A stretch of 64,000 bases of DNA from Anaeramoeba flamelloides (GCA_027625915.1 JANTQA010000010.1:1054001-1118000); one strand, 5' to 3'. Positions 1 through 13,899 are shown, numbered from the stretch's first letter. A program made the numbers and translations. Notes: a model not told the origin generated them from the letters alone.

Positions 1-290
1 AAAACGGGCAATATGGAAAGGGTACAAATGATTTTTTAAAAAAGAAGATGCAGTTCTATGTTTTCAGTAATATTTGAAATTTTGTTGTTCTGAAACAACT
101 TATGAAAAAAGTTTTTTCAATAAAAAAGAAAATAATTAACACCAATTAACACATATAAACCAATCAGATAAAACTGAGATCAGAAAATTTACTATCCTTT
201 TTTATGTAATATAATACTAAGAAACAAATTGAATTATTACCAAGAATGGATAAATGATATTTAACTATTTTGTATATTTAAATACCTTTT
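1..290 (+). repeat. dispersed repeat R3, copy 1 (truncated by window edge)
   Basis: The stretch aligns with 26064-26302 in the same orientation, with scattered mismatches: both hold a GGTACAAA..ATTTTTTA block, a later ATCAGATAAAA..GATCAGAA block and an AAATTGAATTA block in the same order and spacing. The second copy is split by a MITE at the last block. No coding potential is seen. The family is not recognised; the divergence suggests an old element. Confidence 0.6.
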
Positions 291-397
291 TGAATATTTA
301 GTTTAATAAATATATTTTAAAATAAATTTGCACCTGTTTTTTTGAAATAGCTTATATATATATATAAACTTAAAAATACTAACCACAAGTTTTTTTA

Positions 398-594
398 CAA
401 CCAGTTCAACTTTTAAGCCACAAAATTCAAGGAAAATTAAGACACAATTAAAATCTCAAATTAAGGCACAAAATTCAGACACTCGTAAAATAATTTGTAA
501 AAAAAAAAAAATTACAGATTTTGTGCCTTAATATGAGATTTTTTTGAGCCTTAATTATCGATGAAAGTTTGTTCCTTAAATTTCGAGCTGACTA
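398..594. mobile_element. hairpin MITE family M1, copy 1
   Basis: This is a near-palindrome of about 197 bp. The left arm reads CAACCAGTTCAACTTTTAAG followed by repeats of a word like TTAAGGCACAAAAT, and the right arm is its inverted complement ending in GCTGACTA. TA flanks both ends (396-397 and about 594-595), as for Tc1/mariner-type insertions. Copies occur at 54274-54471 (best preserved) and as a half copy at 6117-6172. It has no coding capacity, so any mobility would depend on a transposase elsewhere. Confidence 0.75.
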
Positions 595-1697
595 TAAGAC
601 TTATTTTTAAATAAATATATCAATTCTGGAAAGAATAGGAAACCAAAATATTCAATTATTTCCAATTTTTTATTTTTTTTTTACTAAAAAATATTTGTTG
701 AAAAACCTATTGTATTTTATATATAAAGAAAATAATATATATTTTTTTGTAAATTATAAATATTTTTTTCTGACTTGAGTTTCTAATTAAAAATACATTT
801 AATTATTGAATCATAACAAATAAATACTAAAAATTCAATGTGGTATATAAATAACTTAGGAAATGATAAATTCTTGATCAAAACAATTTTAATGAAAAAA
901 AGTTTTTTTTTAAATTTTTTTTAAAGGATTTTTTTTTCAAAGCATATATCTTAATATACAGAAATAATTTTTTTTTTTGAGAATTTGTTTTAATTAAAAA
1001 TAACATCCAAATTTAATTAGAATGTTGTTTAAACCAACCCTTGATTCACTATTTTGGTTCAACAAACCCCCAGAATCTTTTCTTGAAATTGAAAAAAAAA
1101 ATAAAAATATTTTCAACTTTTTTTTTTATTTTTTAGTTATAAAAATCAAATTATTTGAAAGATTAGTCAATAGGGTTAGATTCCACTTGTTTTTCGGAAA
1201 TTTGAATAAACAATGAAAGAAAACCATTTTATTTTTTTTAGAAAAATGGAAATTTCATTTGAATTTTTTCCCAAAAAAATACAGCCCCTTTTTTTGTAGC
1301 AAGTGGAACACGCACCACCAAAATAAAACAATTTTTAAACCAAAAGTGAAATTATACTATTCTTTCTAAGGGCTGAGAAAATAAATTTCTCTTTTTTTTT
1401 ATTTTTTTCAACCAAAGTAGGATAAACTATAATTACTATCAATCATTCAATCCACAAATGGTTTTATTTTCGGTGTTTATTTGTAATTTTTAAAATGTAC
1501 TTGTTAATAAATAATCTCAAGAATTAAATCTACTTAATGAAAATTAGTACCAAATACCCCATGTATATTATGGATTTAATTTATTAACTGCAAATTTTAC
1601 TTCAAAAAAAAAGCAATTAAATACTTTATTTATTAGTCTTACTCTCAAATAAATAAAGTTTTTATATTTTAGAATTCGAAATTGAAATTGTAGTTTT

Positions 1698-1747
1698 CCA
1701 AAAAATTATTCCAAAAAATTATTCCAAAAAATTATTCCAAAAAATTA
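1698..1747 (+). repeat. tandem repeat, 13-bp unit, about 3.8 copies
   Basis: The unit CCAAAAAATTATT is repeated three times perfectly and then partly. It is in non-coding DNA and looks like a simple minisatellite. Confidence 0.9.
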
Positions 1748-2224
1748 AATCCTTTCTGATTTTTCGAGAAATTGTAGTTTTTCAAGACCTTTAGTTTTTT
1801 TCACAACAAATTTATTTTATATAAATCACTTATGATCAAAAAACCGAGTAGTCAATTTTTTTAACCTTGTTAAATTCAAATTTCGACGAGAGGTCTTCAT
1901 TCAATTCAAAATTGATAGATTTTTAATAATTTTTTGTCACAATTAGTAAAAAATATTTCAATTTAATATCTTTGAATTTTTTTTTCTTTATTAGTTTATT
2001 GATCAACAATTCTCATTCAATTTTATGTAATAATTTAAGAGCCAATATTATTTTTGGTGTCAATAACTGGAAATCAGAAAAAATAGAAAATACCAAAATT
2101 GTAGCAAGAGACGTATTTTTGAGAATGTTTTAACATATTAATTTAAAATTTTATTTAAATTTACAATGGATATTTTTATGAATAACAAAAAAAGAAATTC
2201 GTGGAAATTCTCTGAATTAGTGAA

Positions 2225-2400
2225 AAAAATTGTAGAGAAACCAATATGATTTCTATTCGAATTTTCTTTGATCCTCAATTGAAGATCAAGATGAAAATAT
2301 TTCTTTTTTTCAATTGCCTTTCAAATTTTTGTTTTTGAATTTTTAAAAAAATAATTAGATTGATTTAAAAAATTAAAATTCTCAAAAGATGAAATTTTAT
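2225..2400 (+). repeat. dispersed repeat R9, copy 1
   Basis: The segment shares an ordered set of words with 60580-60740, including ATTTTCTTTGA and CAATTGAAGATCA, over roughly 170 bases. No coding frame is visible. It is probably the remnant of an old mobile element. Confidence 0.45.
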
Positions 2401-2681
2401 TGTATTGGGTGAAATTTTATAAATCAGTATGAAAAATTAAAATTTACCTTAAAAAAATTATTTTTTAATAAACTTTCGAAAAAGTGGTAAAAAGAGGTAT
2501 GTTAAAACAATATAAATATTTTTTTTTTGAAGAACAGGAAAGATAAAAAATAAATAATTAATGTCAAATAGGTGAAAAAAAGCAAAAAGAATCATTTTTC
2601 CAGAGATCTTTAAAAAATAACATAGGAAAAGTTACCCATTAACGTATGACAATAAGAGATTAAATTGTTCAGAAATGATTT

Positions 2682-3578
2682 TTAATTTTCGAGTTTTATG
2701 ATGAATTTAATTTTATTAAGGTTTGAATAATTTGTTGAAATTATTGAATTAACATTGAGATTCCAAAAAGCACCACGTACCACACCACAGACAAACTGTA
2801 GGTATTTGTTAATTGTTTCAATTTGAGATTGAGTGTTTATTCTATTTTTTTGAAATTGTTCTTCATTTTGTTTTTGTTGGTTTAATTTTTTCAGGTTTGA
2901 AGAAGGAGATTTTTGTTTATTTTTTTTGGTTTTTTTCTTTTTCTTTTTTGATTTTTCATTTTCATTGTTTCCAGAATTGTTGTTATTTTCAATCAAACTG
3001 TTGGATTGAGTTAAATTTACATTTTTTTTTAGATTTTTATTTGTGCTTGGTAGAGATTGGCTTTGTTGGATAACATTGCTTTCCTTGCTTATTTCTTTTT
3101 TTTCTTTTTTCCCATTCTTTGAAAAAGAGATTCGTGATAAAACCACAAAGTTGTTAACAATTAAGAGCCACACTTTACCATTCTGATCATAATTTAATTG
3201 GGTGGTGCCCTTGAACAAGTGACTCCAAAAATCCTTACAAACCAGTCTCACGATCCTTTCTTCTGTGAACATGCTTCTCTTTTTTAAGCAATATTGTTCA
3301 ATTAACCGTGTGCCTAATCTAAAACCAGTGCTCTCAAGTTTTTTACAAACCAGTTGCTGTTTGTTTGGGATTGGGAAGAGCTCAAATTGGCTTTCTTCTT
3401 CATTTTGAATGCTTACGAGTTTTGTTTTTTTTATCTTGTTGTCGTTTGTTCTTGTCAATTCAAGTGATTCTATCGGGTACTCGTCAATTTCTTGATATGG
3501 ATTTTTTGCAACCGATCTTTCTGTTAAATTCACGATCTCATAAAATAGATATTCAAAAAGAGAATAATTAATCGACAT
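2682..3578 (-). CDS. TRAPPC6: TRAPP complex subunit 6 (Trs33/TRAPPC6, Bet3 family)
   Basis: The 298-residue product belongs to the Bet3-like fold of TRAPP, the tethering complex and Rab GEF acting at ER-Golgi and Golgi membranes. Seen in the sequence: an N-terminal LFEYLFYEIV helix, a CKKLESTGFRLGTRLIEQ block (residues 78-95), RLVCKDFWSHLF (111-122) and a C-terminal KYLQFVCGVVRGAFWNL block (258-274), in the order of human TRAPPC6. Human TRAPPC6 proteins are about 160-175 residues. The extra length is a K/N/Q/S-rich insertion (about 154-252) just before the last conserved block, plus some 50 unmatched residues after the first helix. I chose the second in-frame ATG (MSINYSLF), since family proteins begin close to that helix; five upstream residues are also open. 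No intron is needed. Stop is TAA. Confidence 0.9.
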   Translation of the reverse strand: MSINYSLFEYLFYEIVNLTERSVAKNPYQEIDEYPIESLELTRTNDNKIKKTKLVSIQNEEESQFELFPIPNKQQLVCKKLESTGFRLGTRLIEQYCLKKRSMFTEERIVRLVCKDFWSHLFKGTTQLNYDQNGKVWLLIVNNFVVLSRISFSKNGKKEKKEISKESNVIQQSQSLPSTNKNLKKNVNLTQSNSLIENNNNSGNNENEKSKKKKKKTKKNKQKSPSSNLKKLNQQKQNEEQFQKNRINTQSQIETINKYLQFVCGVVRGAFWNLNVNSIISTNYSNLNKIKFIIKLEN

Positions 3579-3810
3579 TACCGAAAAAATCAAAAAATGA
3601 GTAGATATTTATTGAATAAATACTTTCAATTTTTAAATCTTCTTTGAGATATGAAATTGAATGAAATAAATTGATAATGTGATTTAAAAAAATGTTGATT
3701 CAAGAAAAGTCAAAGTTTTTTAAATTTTGTGTTTATTCGAGCATTTTGTTGAAAATCAAAAAAAAAAAAATTAATTGATCCAAAAAACTTTGTGAAAATT
3801 CGAACAAAAG

Positions 3811-4795
3811 CAGTAAAGTTGTGAATAAAATACCTGATATGAAAAAAATAACAGACAAGTTTAGAAATTGTGAATATAAGGAAAATTGTTGTCTAATTGT
3901 TTTGATTTATTATTGCTGTTGTCAAAATAATGCGTGTAGATAAGATTAATCTGATGTTTCAAAATAAAAAAGTGAATTTTTTGTTATAGAAGACCTATAC
4001 ATTAAATAATCTAAGAAACTGTCAAAAAACACTAAGAAAATACAGTATTGGTTTCTTAAAGTTCTATTATTTAAAAATAAATTCAAAAATAAAGTATCAA
4101 ATTTAGAAAATTTATCTCAAAAAATAGAGTAAATTTTTAGGAACAATTTCTAACATTAAAAAACCCAAAATCAACTAAAAAAAATGAGAATATTATGAAA
4201 AATTTTCAACAAAGCTCATTCATAATTTAAATTTTCGTTAAAATATCAAGGTGTAAACATCGGGAATTGTTTTGAACTTAGGTATAATATTGGTTAGTAA
4301 ATTGGGTGTTGTATTCGAACAAGAAAAAAAAGCACTGATTAAATTTTGAAACACAGATTACAGTTGTTGTGCATACATTATTTAGATCTATAAATCCTTT
4401 TATTTTTGAATCAAACTTTATAAATTATAACTCATGCACTTCTAAGAATGATGATTAATGAAATTTTACTTATTCAAAACACTATTCAATAAACCAAAAA
4501 ATGAAAAATAAAAATAATCATTAATAGAACTCTATCAAAACTCTATAAAACTTGATTTTTTTTTTTTCAAAAAAGCAGAACTAATTATACTATAAAACAA
4601 TTTCTTGATTATTCTATAGACACCCCCGCTTTAATGGGCTTTAAATAAGTTTTTTACTTGGATCATAAAAAAATTAGTTATTTCTAAAGAGAATTTGATT
4701 CAAAATAAAAGAAATTTTCTAAGACAATTATACTACCATTCACAATTTCAAAACTTGTCCTGGATTTTATTCATATCTGGTTTTTTTTTCGCCAT
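3811..4795 (+). mobile_element. TIR transposon family T4, longest copy, decayed
   Basis: Inverted ends bracket the element: GTGAATAAAATACCTGATAT near 3821 and the complement of CCTGGATTTTATTCATATC near 4760. Inside, 4420-4690 matches 31235-31560 and 38585-38830 in reverse orientation, while 3890-4400 matches 15400-15900 (reverse) and 29945-30320 (reverse). Translated on the plus strand, the shared parts give similar peptides in several copies (for example IRMMINEI and EQEEKKAL-like words), so it once encoded a protein, presumably a transposase. The superfamily is not identified, and the frame is broken many times here. Confidence 0.65.
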
Positions 4796-4812
4796 TAAAC
4801 ATCCAATATATA

Positions 4813-5880
4813 AACTCAATTCCAAAAATTGGGGCACACATTCAAAATCAATTTAATTCCAAGAAATGTGATATTTGACTCTTAAATAGAAACATTAGAT
4901 ATTAACAATCAATGTAAATATTTTTAAAGTTAATTATTTATCATTTTTTTTTCATTATTTTTTGATTTTTGATTTTCAATAATTTTTTTGATTTTTTTTG
5001 TATTCTTTTTTTTCAAATAAAAAAAAAATTTTCTTTTTTTTTCAAAACTTTTCAAAAATCTCAAAATCACTTTAAAATGAAATTTAAAAGAATTCATTCT
5101 GATCACAAAAAAAATTTTTTTTTTTCTCTCAAAAAAGAAAAAAGATTCTTTTTTTATCGAGAAAATTTTTTTTTGAAAAAAAATCATGATATGGTGTGCT
5201 AGGAAACATGGCCTACAAACAGACCTTATTATTATTAATGGAAGTGTGAATACTGAATGTAATATTAATGATATTATCAAAAAAATCAAAGGAAATTCAA
5301 CTCGCTAATTCAGAATATAGTGAGTTGAAATGAATTTTCCAAAAGGATGGAGCTTGTCCACATACCTCAAAAAAAAAAAAAACTCAAACTTACTTAAATC
5401 GGGGATGTAATGTTCTGGACCCTTGACCCCCAATTCCACAAGATTTAAATTCAATTGGGAATTTATGGATACTAAACTGAAAAATTGTAACCAAAAAAAC
5501 GAAGAAGAATTTTTAAAATTTTCACTAATGTATGAAATACTTTGAGTTGGGAAACCTAAGATAATTAGTAAACTCTATATTTAAAATGATATATTTAGTT
5601 ATCAAAAGACAAACTGAATCTATTAATAGTTTTTATTAATTTTTCTTTCAATAAAAATGGATTTTTTGGTAACTGTGTTCCAAAAAATAGTGGCACACTT
5701 TTTTTTTTTTTTTTTTTTTATTTTTCGAATTGAATTTTAAATTTACTATAAAATATATAAATAGTATTAATTAAATATTTTCGGGTCTTTTATTATTTTA
5801 ATGTTCAAGTATCATGTATTTTGGAGTATATTTTTATTCATGTAATTTTTTTTTTGTGTCCCATTTTTTGGAATTGAGTT
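4813..5880 (+). mobile_element. Tc1/mariner transposon, decayed, with TIRs and TA duplication
   Basis: The ends are inverted repeats of about 26 bp (AACTCAATTCCAAAAATTGG on the left; its complement, ending GGAATTGAGTT, on the right), flanked by TA at 4811-4812 and 5881-5882. The internal plus-strand sequence at about 5190-5560 translates, across frames, to blocks typical of Tc1/mariner DDE transposases: a MVC...TNR block, a KDGACPHTS block matching the usual QDGAPPHTS, and remnants of the PDLNPIENLW region followed by KNEEEFLKF. The element is about 1.07 kb, shorter than intact Tc1 (about 1.6 kb). The N-terminal DNA-binding region is replaced by A/T runs. It is immobile unless helped in trans. 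A further inner repeat at about 5677-5700 resembles the terminal one. Confidence 0.85.
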
Positions 5881-6116
5881 TAAAAGTTCATTTAAAAGTG
5901 TATTGATACTCATAAGTTCTTGACTCTCTAAATATTTGAAAACAAAAAAAAATTTCATTTTGATAATACCTACAAGTAAAATGTCTTTGACAGTAATATA
6001 AAAAAATCAAATAAAATCATCAAAATTACTTTTTATTATTATTTTTTTTATAAATTTTATTTTTCTGATCTAATTACATACCACACACTTTCGATTTTGG
6101 TATTGTATTTTTCTTA

Positions 6117-6172
6117 CAGTCAGTTGCACTTTTAAGGATTAAACTTTCAACAAAATTTAAGGCACAAAAAAA
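6117..6172 (+). mobile_element. hairpin MITE family M1, half copy
   Basis: After TA at 6115-6116, the sequence CAGTCAGTTGCACTTTTAAG and the following TTTAAGGCACAAAAAAAT match the left arm of the copy at 54274. The right arm is missing, so this is a truncated copy. Confidence 0.65.
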
Positions 6173-7116
6173 TAATAATAATGTGAAAAAAATATTATAA
6201 AAAGATGTATTAGGTGTTTAAAACAGAATTTAAGTATCATAACTAGTTTTGAAATTTATAAGAAATATCACAATTAAATAAAAAATCCATTATCATTACC
6301 AAAAATAGTCAAATATTTCTAAATGATTTGATTTTTAATAACGAAAGACTTATATTGGAAATTATCATTTTAATAATAATATACTATAAAATTCTTCAAG
6401 ATTTGGAATAAATACAAATAATTAGAATAAACTAAAATCAAATAATTTCTCAGAGATTATATATTAAGAATCTGGTTAGAAAAAAGAAAATATTTACAGA
6501 AAAAAAATCTTTCATAAAAAAAAGTATATATATATATATATTTTTAGTGTAATTTAAGGGAGGAGTATTCAACAAAATTACCTCCTATTTGCCTGAAACT
6601 CTAAAATTGTATTTAGGGTTTTTTTATCCTAAATGTAATGTAAGCAGGATTACAGCTCAAAGGATATCTTTTCTTTAAAAAATGAAAAGAATAAATTATT
6701 TCGGAAAAAAGACAAGAAAAAGAGAAAGAAAAGCAAGAAATGAAAGAGAGTCAAAAAATAATAGAAAAAAGAAAAAAACTTTCAGTGAAAAGTTTTTTTT
6801 TGTGCCCTAAGTGTTGAATGGGCTGGTGGTTGTTTCCTTTTATGTCGTTTTTTTTTGGATCGCCACCATAGGTTGTTTTAATAAAGAGTTCTAAATATTT
6901 GAACAACTATAGATCAAATGAAAAAGGCTGTTTATTAAATTTTTGATTTAGAACTTTATAGATGGGTTGAATCTATAAAGTGCTGAGTTTTTAAGAATAA
7001 GATTTGGTTTTCGAAATTTTCTTTTCAGTTGCTTTGCTTTTTTTTTTATTTTTTTTTTTGTGTTATTTTTTTTTTTTTATTATTTTATTTTTTTTTTTTT
7101 TGTAAGTTTCCCAAAT

Positions 7117-7355
7117 CTTGTTTTCGCAAAATCCCAGTACAAGATACCGACTCGACAGCAAAAACCCAGTCAAAGTAACGACTCGACAGATAGTACGGAA
7201 AGTTCAATTCGGTTCACTTTGGTTGGTTTCAGATCGCATTCGTTGGATTCAGTTCAGTTGCATAAGTCCAGCTCAATTCGTCGAAGATCTGATCATGAAC
7301 AAGTTTGGTTGGGTTAGTCATGATCAGGTCAACCAATTCTTATAATGATTTTTTA
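7117..7355 (+). ncRNA. candidate structured RNA gene in a GC-richer patch
   Basis: This patch is visibly richer in G and C than anything within several kilobases. It holds two copies of CGACTCGACAG 34 bases apart, a GTTCAATTC word like a Pol III B box, and at its 3' end a 13-bp stem (GATCTGATCATGA at 7286-7298 pairing with TCATGATCAGGTC at 7318-7330, one G-U pair) around a 19-base loop. A six-T run follows at 7349-7354, as for Pol III termination. Two overlapping frames stay open through it (85 and 75 codons), so a short coding exon is the alternative. I could not match it to SRP, RNase P, U3 or tRNA. Confidence 0.3.
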
Positions 7356-8249
7356 TACTTTTTACCTTTCCCAAACACCTAAAAAAAACAAAAAGAGAAG
7401 GAACATAGAGCCCAAGCAACTTAAGAAGGGAAATTTAAAAAAGGTAAAAAGTATAAAAAATAAAAAAGTATATTTTTTAAAAAATAAAACTCTTTTTATG
7501 CACAAAAAACAACTAGAAAAAACTTTTTTTAAAAAAAAAATGATTTTTTTCCAAATAAAAAAAAATAAAAAAATGGCAATTGTGCTATAATTACAAATTT
7601 TCAAATATATATTGATTATGCAATTATTTTCGAAATTATTAATTTTTAGAATTTGACTCAATTTCTCTTTGGATATGTAAAAAAGTTACACAATTTTTAC
7701 AAATAAAAATTACATTCTCCCAGAATAATTAATAAAACAAATAAATAAAAATACACCGAGTCAGAATATCAATCTACAAAAAAGTACAAATAAACTCAAA
7801 AATAAATAAGAAATACTCGGATTTTAACACATATCATACAAATTAAAATTTTTCAAGAAAAAAAAAAATTATTAAATGGCAAACAGATGATATCAAATTA
7901 TTAAATATCTATGGTAATAATTGTTTAAAAAGTTTTTAAACAATAAATAGTCCTAAAATATATCAAAATCCATCTTTATAATAATAATATAATAAAAAAT
8001 TATACTAATGGATACCATAGAATGACTTACTTTTCCCCTATTAAAAAAAAAATGGGTAAAAGAAAATTTTGATTTTATTCTTTTTAAATCTGCAAAATCA
8101 AAATATATTTTTTATTGATTTAAGAAATAAAAAACAAAAAAAAGAAAAAATAAAAAAAATGTTCCTATTTATTTCTTAATTTCTCAATTATTATTTTTTC
8201 TTTGACTAAATAAACAAGATTTTTTTTCAAAATATTCAAATATTAAAAT

Positions 8250-10490
<2,241 letters not shown>

Positions 10491-11528
10491 TTAGTACTGT
10501 TCTCATGTTTCTATCTGAAGACAATTATTGTGATTATTCTTGTTTTTCAAAATTTAAGGGGAAAGAAACATTTTCATGAAGGGAATTTTGTTAATTAATT
10601 GATGAATAGATTTCTTTCACCGGTTTTTTAATAATTAATTCTTCCAAAGTATCAATAAATATTAAAAACAATTCAATTTATTGTATTCATCTAGATTTAT
10701 ATAGAAACCTTAGATCTTCGTCTTTCGGCCAATATAATTAATTGAGAAAAAAATTTGAAAATTTATTTTAAAATTTCCAAAAAAAAAGTTTCAACTTGTT
10801 CATATTTCATTCGGAAAAGAAAAACACAAGGAACACCAAATATATATATATATATAATTTATATTGTATAATATTTTAATTATATTAATAGAATGTCTAT
10901 TTGGTACTTATTTTTAACAAAATGTAAATACAAAAATTTAATTTCTGGGATTATATAATATCTAAAAAAGAAATCCAAAAAGTATCTTTAATTTGCGATT
11001 TTTTGATTTTTTAAATTCCTTTCAAAACGTGTGTCTTAAAAAACGAAAAAGATTGAATTTTAAGGGTACAATAGAAATTTTTTTCTTGTAAAATTTATTT
11101 TTCAGAAGATGGTCCAATAAAAATCAGTAAAAAAGTAATTTTTTTTCAATTTTTTTGGATGTGGTAGATGCTTTTAATATTTTTTGAAGGTTTTTAATGC
11201 TGACAGGAAATAGATGTGATTTTTAGTTGAATTTATCAGGATAAATGGATGGTGCTTATATTACATCTTTATAAAAATTTTAATTTCTAATTTTAAAAAA
11301 ATAATAAATAATAATTTTAAAAACAGTTTTTTCTAAATTTCGTTTGAAAAGAAGAGTTATTCCAAAAAAAAAAAAAAAAAAAGGAAAAGAAAATTCATAT
11401 TAATTATATATATATTTATCGAAATAAAACTATTTTGAATTTGTGAAGTTTACTTTTTTTTTTTGGTGATAAACTAATCTTTTTTGAACCGAAAAAAATA
11501 ATAAATAAAATAAAACAAGTATACAATA

Positions 11529-12782
11529 GAGGTTTTGATGATAACATATATTATCATGATATTAAAAATAAAATCGCGATTAGCCTTATTTTAGTGGGAA
11601 AAAATTATAAAATCACATTAAACAACATTATTGCCATGAAATAATTATCACGATAAAATGAAAAATTATTGTTTTGAAACCACCTTTAAAAAAAATCTCT
11701 TGACTTTTACAAAGCCTTGATACTTTTACAACACTTTTCCCCTTTAATAAATTTAGAATTTTTTTACAAATATTGTACATTTTCTTCAAGTGTTTGAAAG
11801 TTTTGAAAGACAAGAAACTTTTATAAACAGAAATAAAGGTGTGCATTGGAAACACAATTTTTTTTCTTTTCATTTTTTTTTTTCAACAAAATATAAAATC
11901 TCAAACAGAATTCATGATCATACTTATAATGAAAAAGTTTCAGCTTTACTATTGAATATAAAAATAAGTTTGTTTTTTAAAAATGGATTTGTTACCTTCA
12001 CGAGTTAAATAACCAAAAAGAATAAAATGTAATTTGCCTTTTTATTATTGATCAGTTAAACAAAATCATCTAAGCTCGGGTGTGTTTTACTGTTCAATAA
12101 AGATGCTCAAAGTGGAAACCGAAGAAAAAGAAAAAGATTGTATAAAAAATATTACTAATTGGTGATAGTGTCGATAGTTTGATGTTAAAGTTTTTGAAAA
12201 TTTATTCAAATCTTTTCAGCCTTCCTAGAATATTAAAAATGTTTTCACCATAGAACACATTCTTTAAAGCCTAGCGATGGGTTGTTTGTTTTAGAAGCTC
12301 TTTTATGTAATACAATTTACAACACCACGATTAACTGAGAAAAATTGTATTTGCCTTCAGTTATTTCTTTTGTTGTTGATCTAAAAGGGTCGATAGGTTC
12401 GTCAACCAAATCAAACCAAAATACAATAAAACTCTTTGATGTTATGCTTGATTGTATCAAGTATCTTTTTTGTTTTTTTTTCAAAGTAAAACTTTTTTTC
12501 ACATTATCTCTTTCTTTGATCATAAAATTTTCATTTTAAAATATTGCCCAATTAACCCAAAAAAACCACCAACTTAAATATCACCATAACTTTTTAATCA
12601 CTAGATTTTGGAATTTATGAAGATTTTTTAATAATTATCGCTATTTTATAGTATATCGCGATTTTTCATATTATTGCAATAAATTGAATATCTCAGTTTT
12701 CTAAATAGGATCACGATTTAATAGAAAGGATTGCGATTTTTGTAACTTTATCTTGAATTAAGCATTATATCATCAAAACCTT
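11529..12782. mobile_element. TIR element T5, about 1.25 kb, decayed
   Basis: The ends GAGGTTTTGATGATA (left) and the complement of TATCATCAAAACCTT (right) are inverted repeats flanked by TA (11527-11528 and 12783-12784). Similarity between the two arms continues irregularly inward for about 200 bases, including AAATCGCGAT-like words. Minus-strand frames of 81 and 68 codons lie inside, but I cannot assign them to a transposase. The TA duplication suggests the Tc1/mariner superfamily. Confidence 0.55.
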
Positions 12783-13899
12783 TAATATATCAAACAAACT
12801 TTGATTCCGCCAGAGTTGCACATTTTTTTAACAAATATCAATTATTTTTTATAATTTCCTATTAAGAAAAAAATAATAAATAAGCAGAATAATACTATAC
12901 ATCAAAGAATAGTTAATTTATGTGAAATAAATCTAATCAATTAATATATTTAAAAACAATTGAAAAACCCAATTTTTTTCCGTAGAATTAAAAAAACAAG
13001 AATTCTTATTAAATCCTTCAATTGGAGATCAAAAAAAAATTCCAATTTAAATAATTATGATTTCTCTGCAATCATTTTAACTGTACCAATAACATTAGAA
13101 TAACAAATTTTGACCTAGAAAATAGCAATCTTTCAATAAAAATAATTATAAAATGAATTAAGTATCAAAAACAAAAAATGGAAATAAAAATAAAAAATAA
13201 GAATCATAAACTGAAAAAAATTTTATCAATTTTGAAATTTCTTTAAATAAATAATTTTTTTCTTTTAATATGTTTGAAATACTCTTTAAAAATATTTAAT
13301 TCATTCGCCACCAATTGTTAATTTAAATCTAAAAATGGTTCAGTAAAAATATTAGATGTCAATTTCTATATATAAAATAATTTTTGATTTTTTTTTCTCT
13401 ATTCATTCTCATTTCCCAATAAATATTTCAAAGTTCATTCAATTTCTTTAACTTTTATGAAAAATTTAAGCTAAAAATTATTGGTAATATTTCATAAATA
13501 AAATTAATATAGTTCATTACATATCTAGTAAACAACTGGGCGATTTTAAATTTTTTTAAAGTATATTTAACTTGATAATCTACATTTTGAGTGAAAGGAT
13601 TGAGGGATAACATGACTCTTCTTGTTATTTTCAAACAAAAAATGATAAAAAGTTAAACATTATTTTTCATAGGATACCTTAGTTGAAAAATGAAAAGAAA
13701 AATAAATAATTAGAAGAAATAAATTATCTTAAAAAAAAAATAATTTATTGTGCTATTTTCAATTAAATAAACAAATATCAGGCATGTTCAATGTTTTATT
13801 TGAAATCTTTAATCAGTTCTTTTGGATAAATCACAATTTTAATTTTTTTTAATATTTTTTTAATAAGTAGATGAAGAAAGAAAAAACAATTAAAAGACA

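Larger units (their letters stand above)
1..2681. other. gene-poor interval, repeats only
   Basis: I see no supportable gene here. The left 290 bases are a copy of a dispersed repeat that recurs at 26064-26302. A hairpin MITE lies at 398-594, a 13-bp tandem repeat at 1698-1747, and 2225-2400 resembles 60580-60740. The remainder is AT-rich sequence with long A and T runs. A 64-codon open frame at 1022-1216 has no recognisable domain and a composition expected by chance in such DNA. Confidence 0.7.
3579..8249. other. gene-poor interval, several transposon remnants and one GC-richer patch
   Basis: No protein gene is supported. The interval holds a decayed TIR element (3811-4795), a Tc1/mariner remnant (4813-5880), half a MITE (6117-6172) and the GC-richer patch at 7117-7355. 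Open frames at 7345-7590 (plus) and 7362-7661 (minus) are lysine/phenylalanine runs caused by A and T tracts and are not credible genes. The rest is AT-rich filler. Confidence 0.65.

Noticed and set aside
4930-5289. 119-codon minus-strand frame and 77-codon plus-strand frame
   Set aside because: Both lie in the A/T runs of the decayed Tc1/mariner element.
7060-7345. Two overlapping short proteins (85 and 75 codons)
   Set aside because: The first begins in a T tract coding for phenylalanine, neither has a recognisable domain, and both overlap the candidate RNA; kept only as an alternative.
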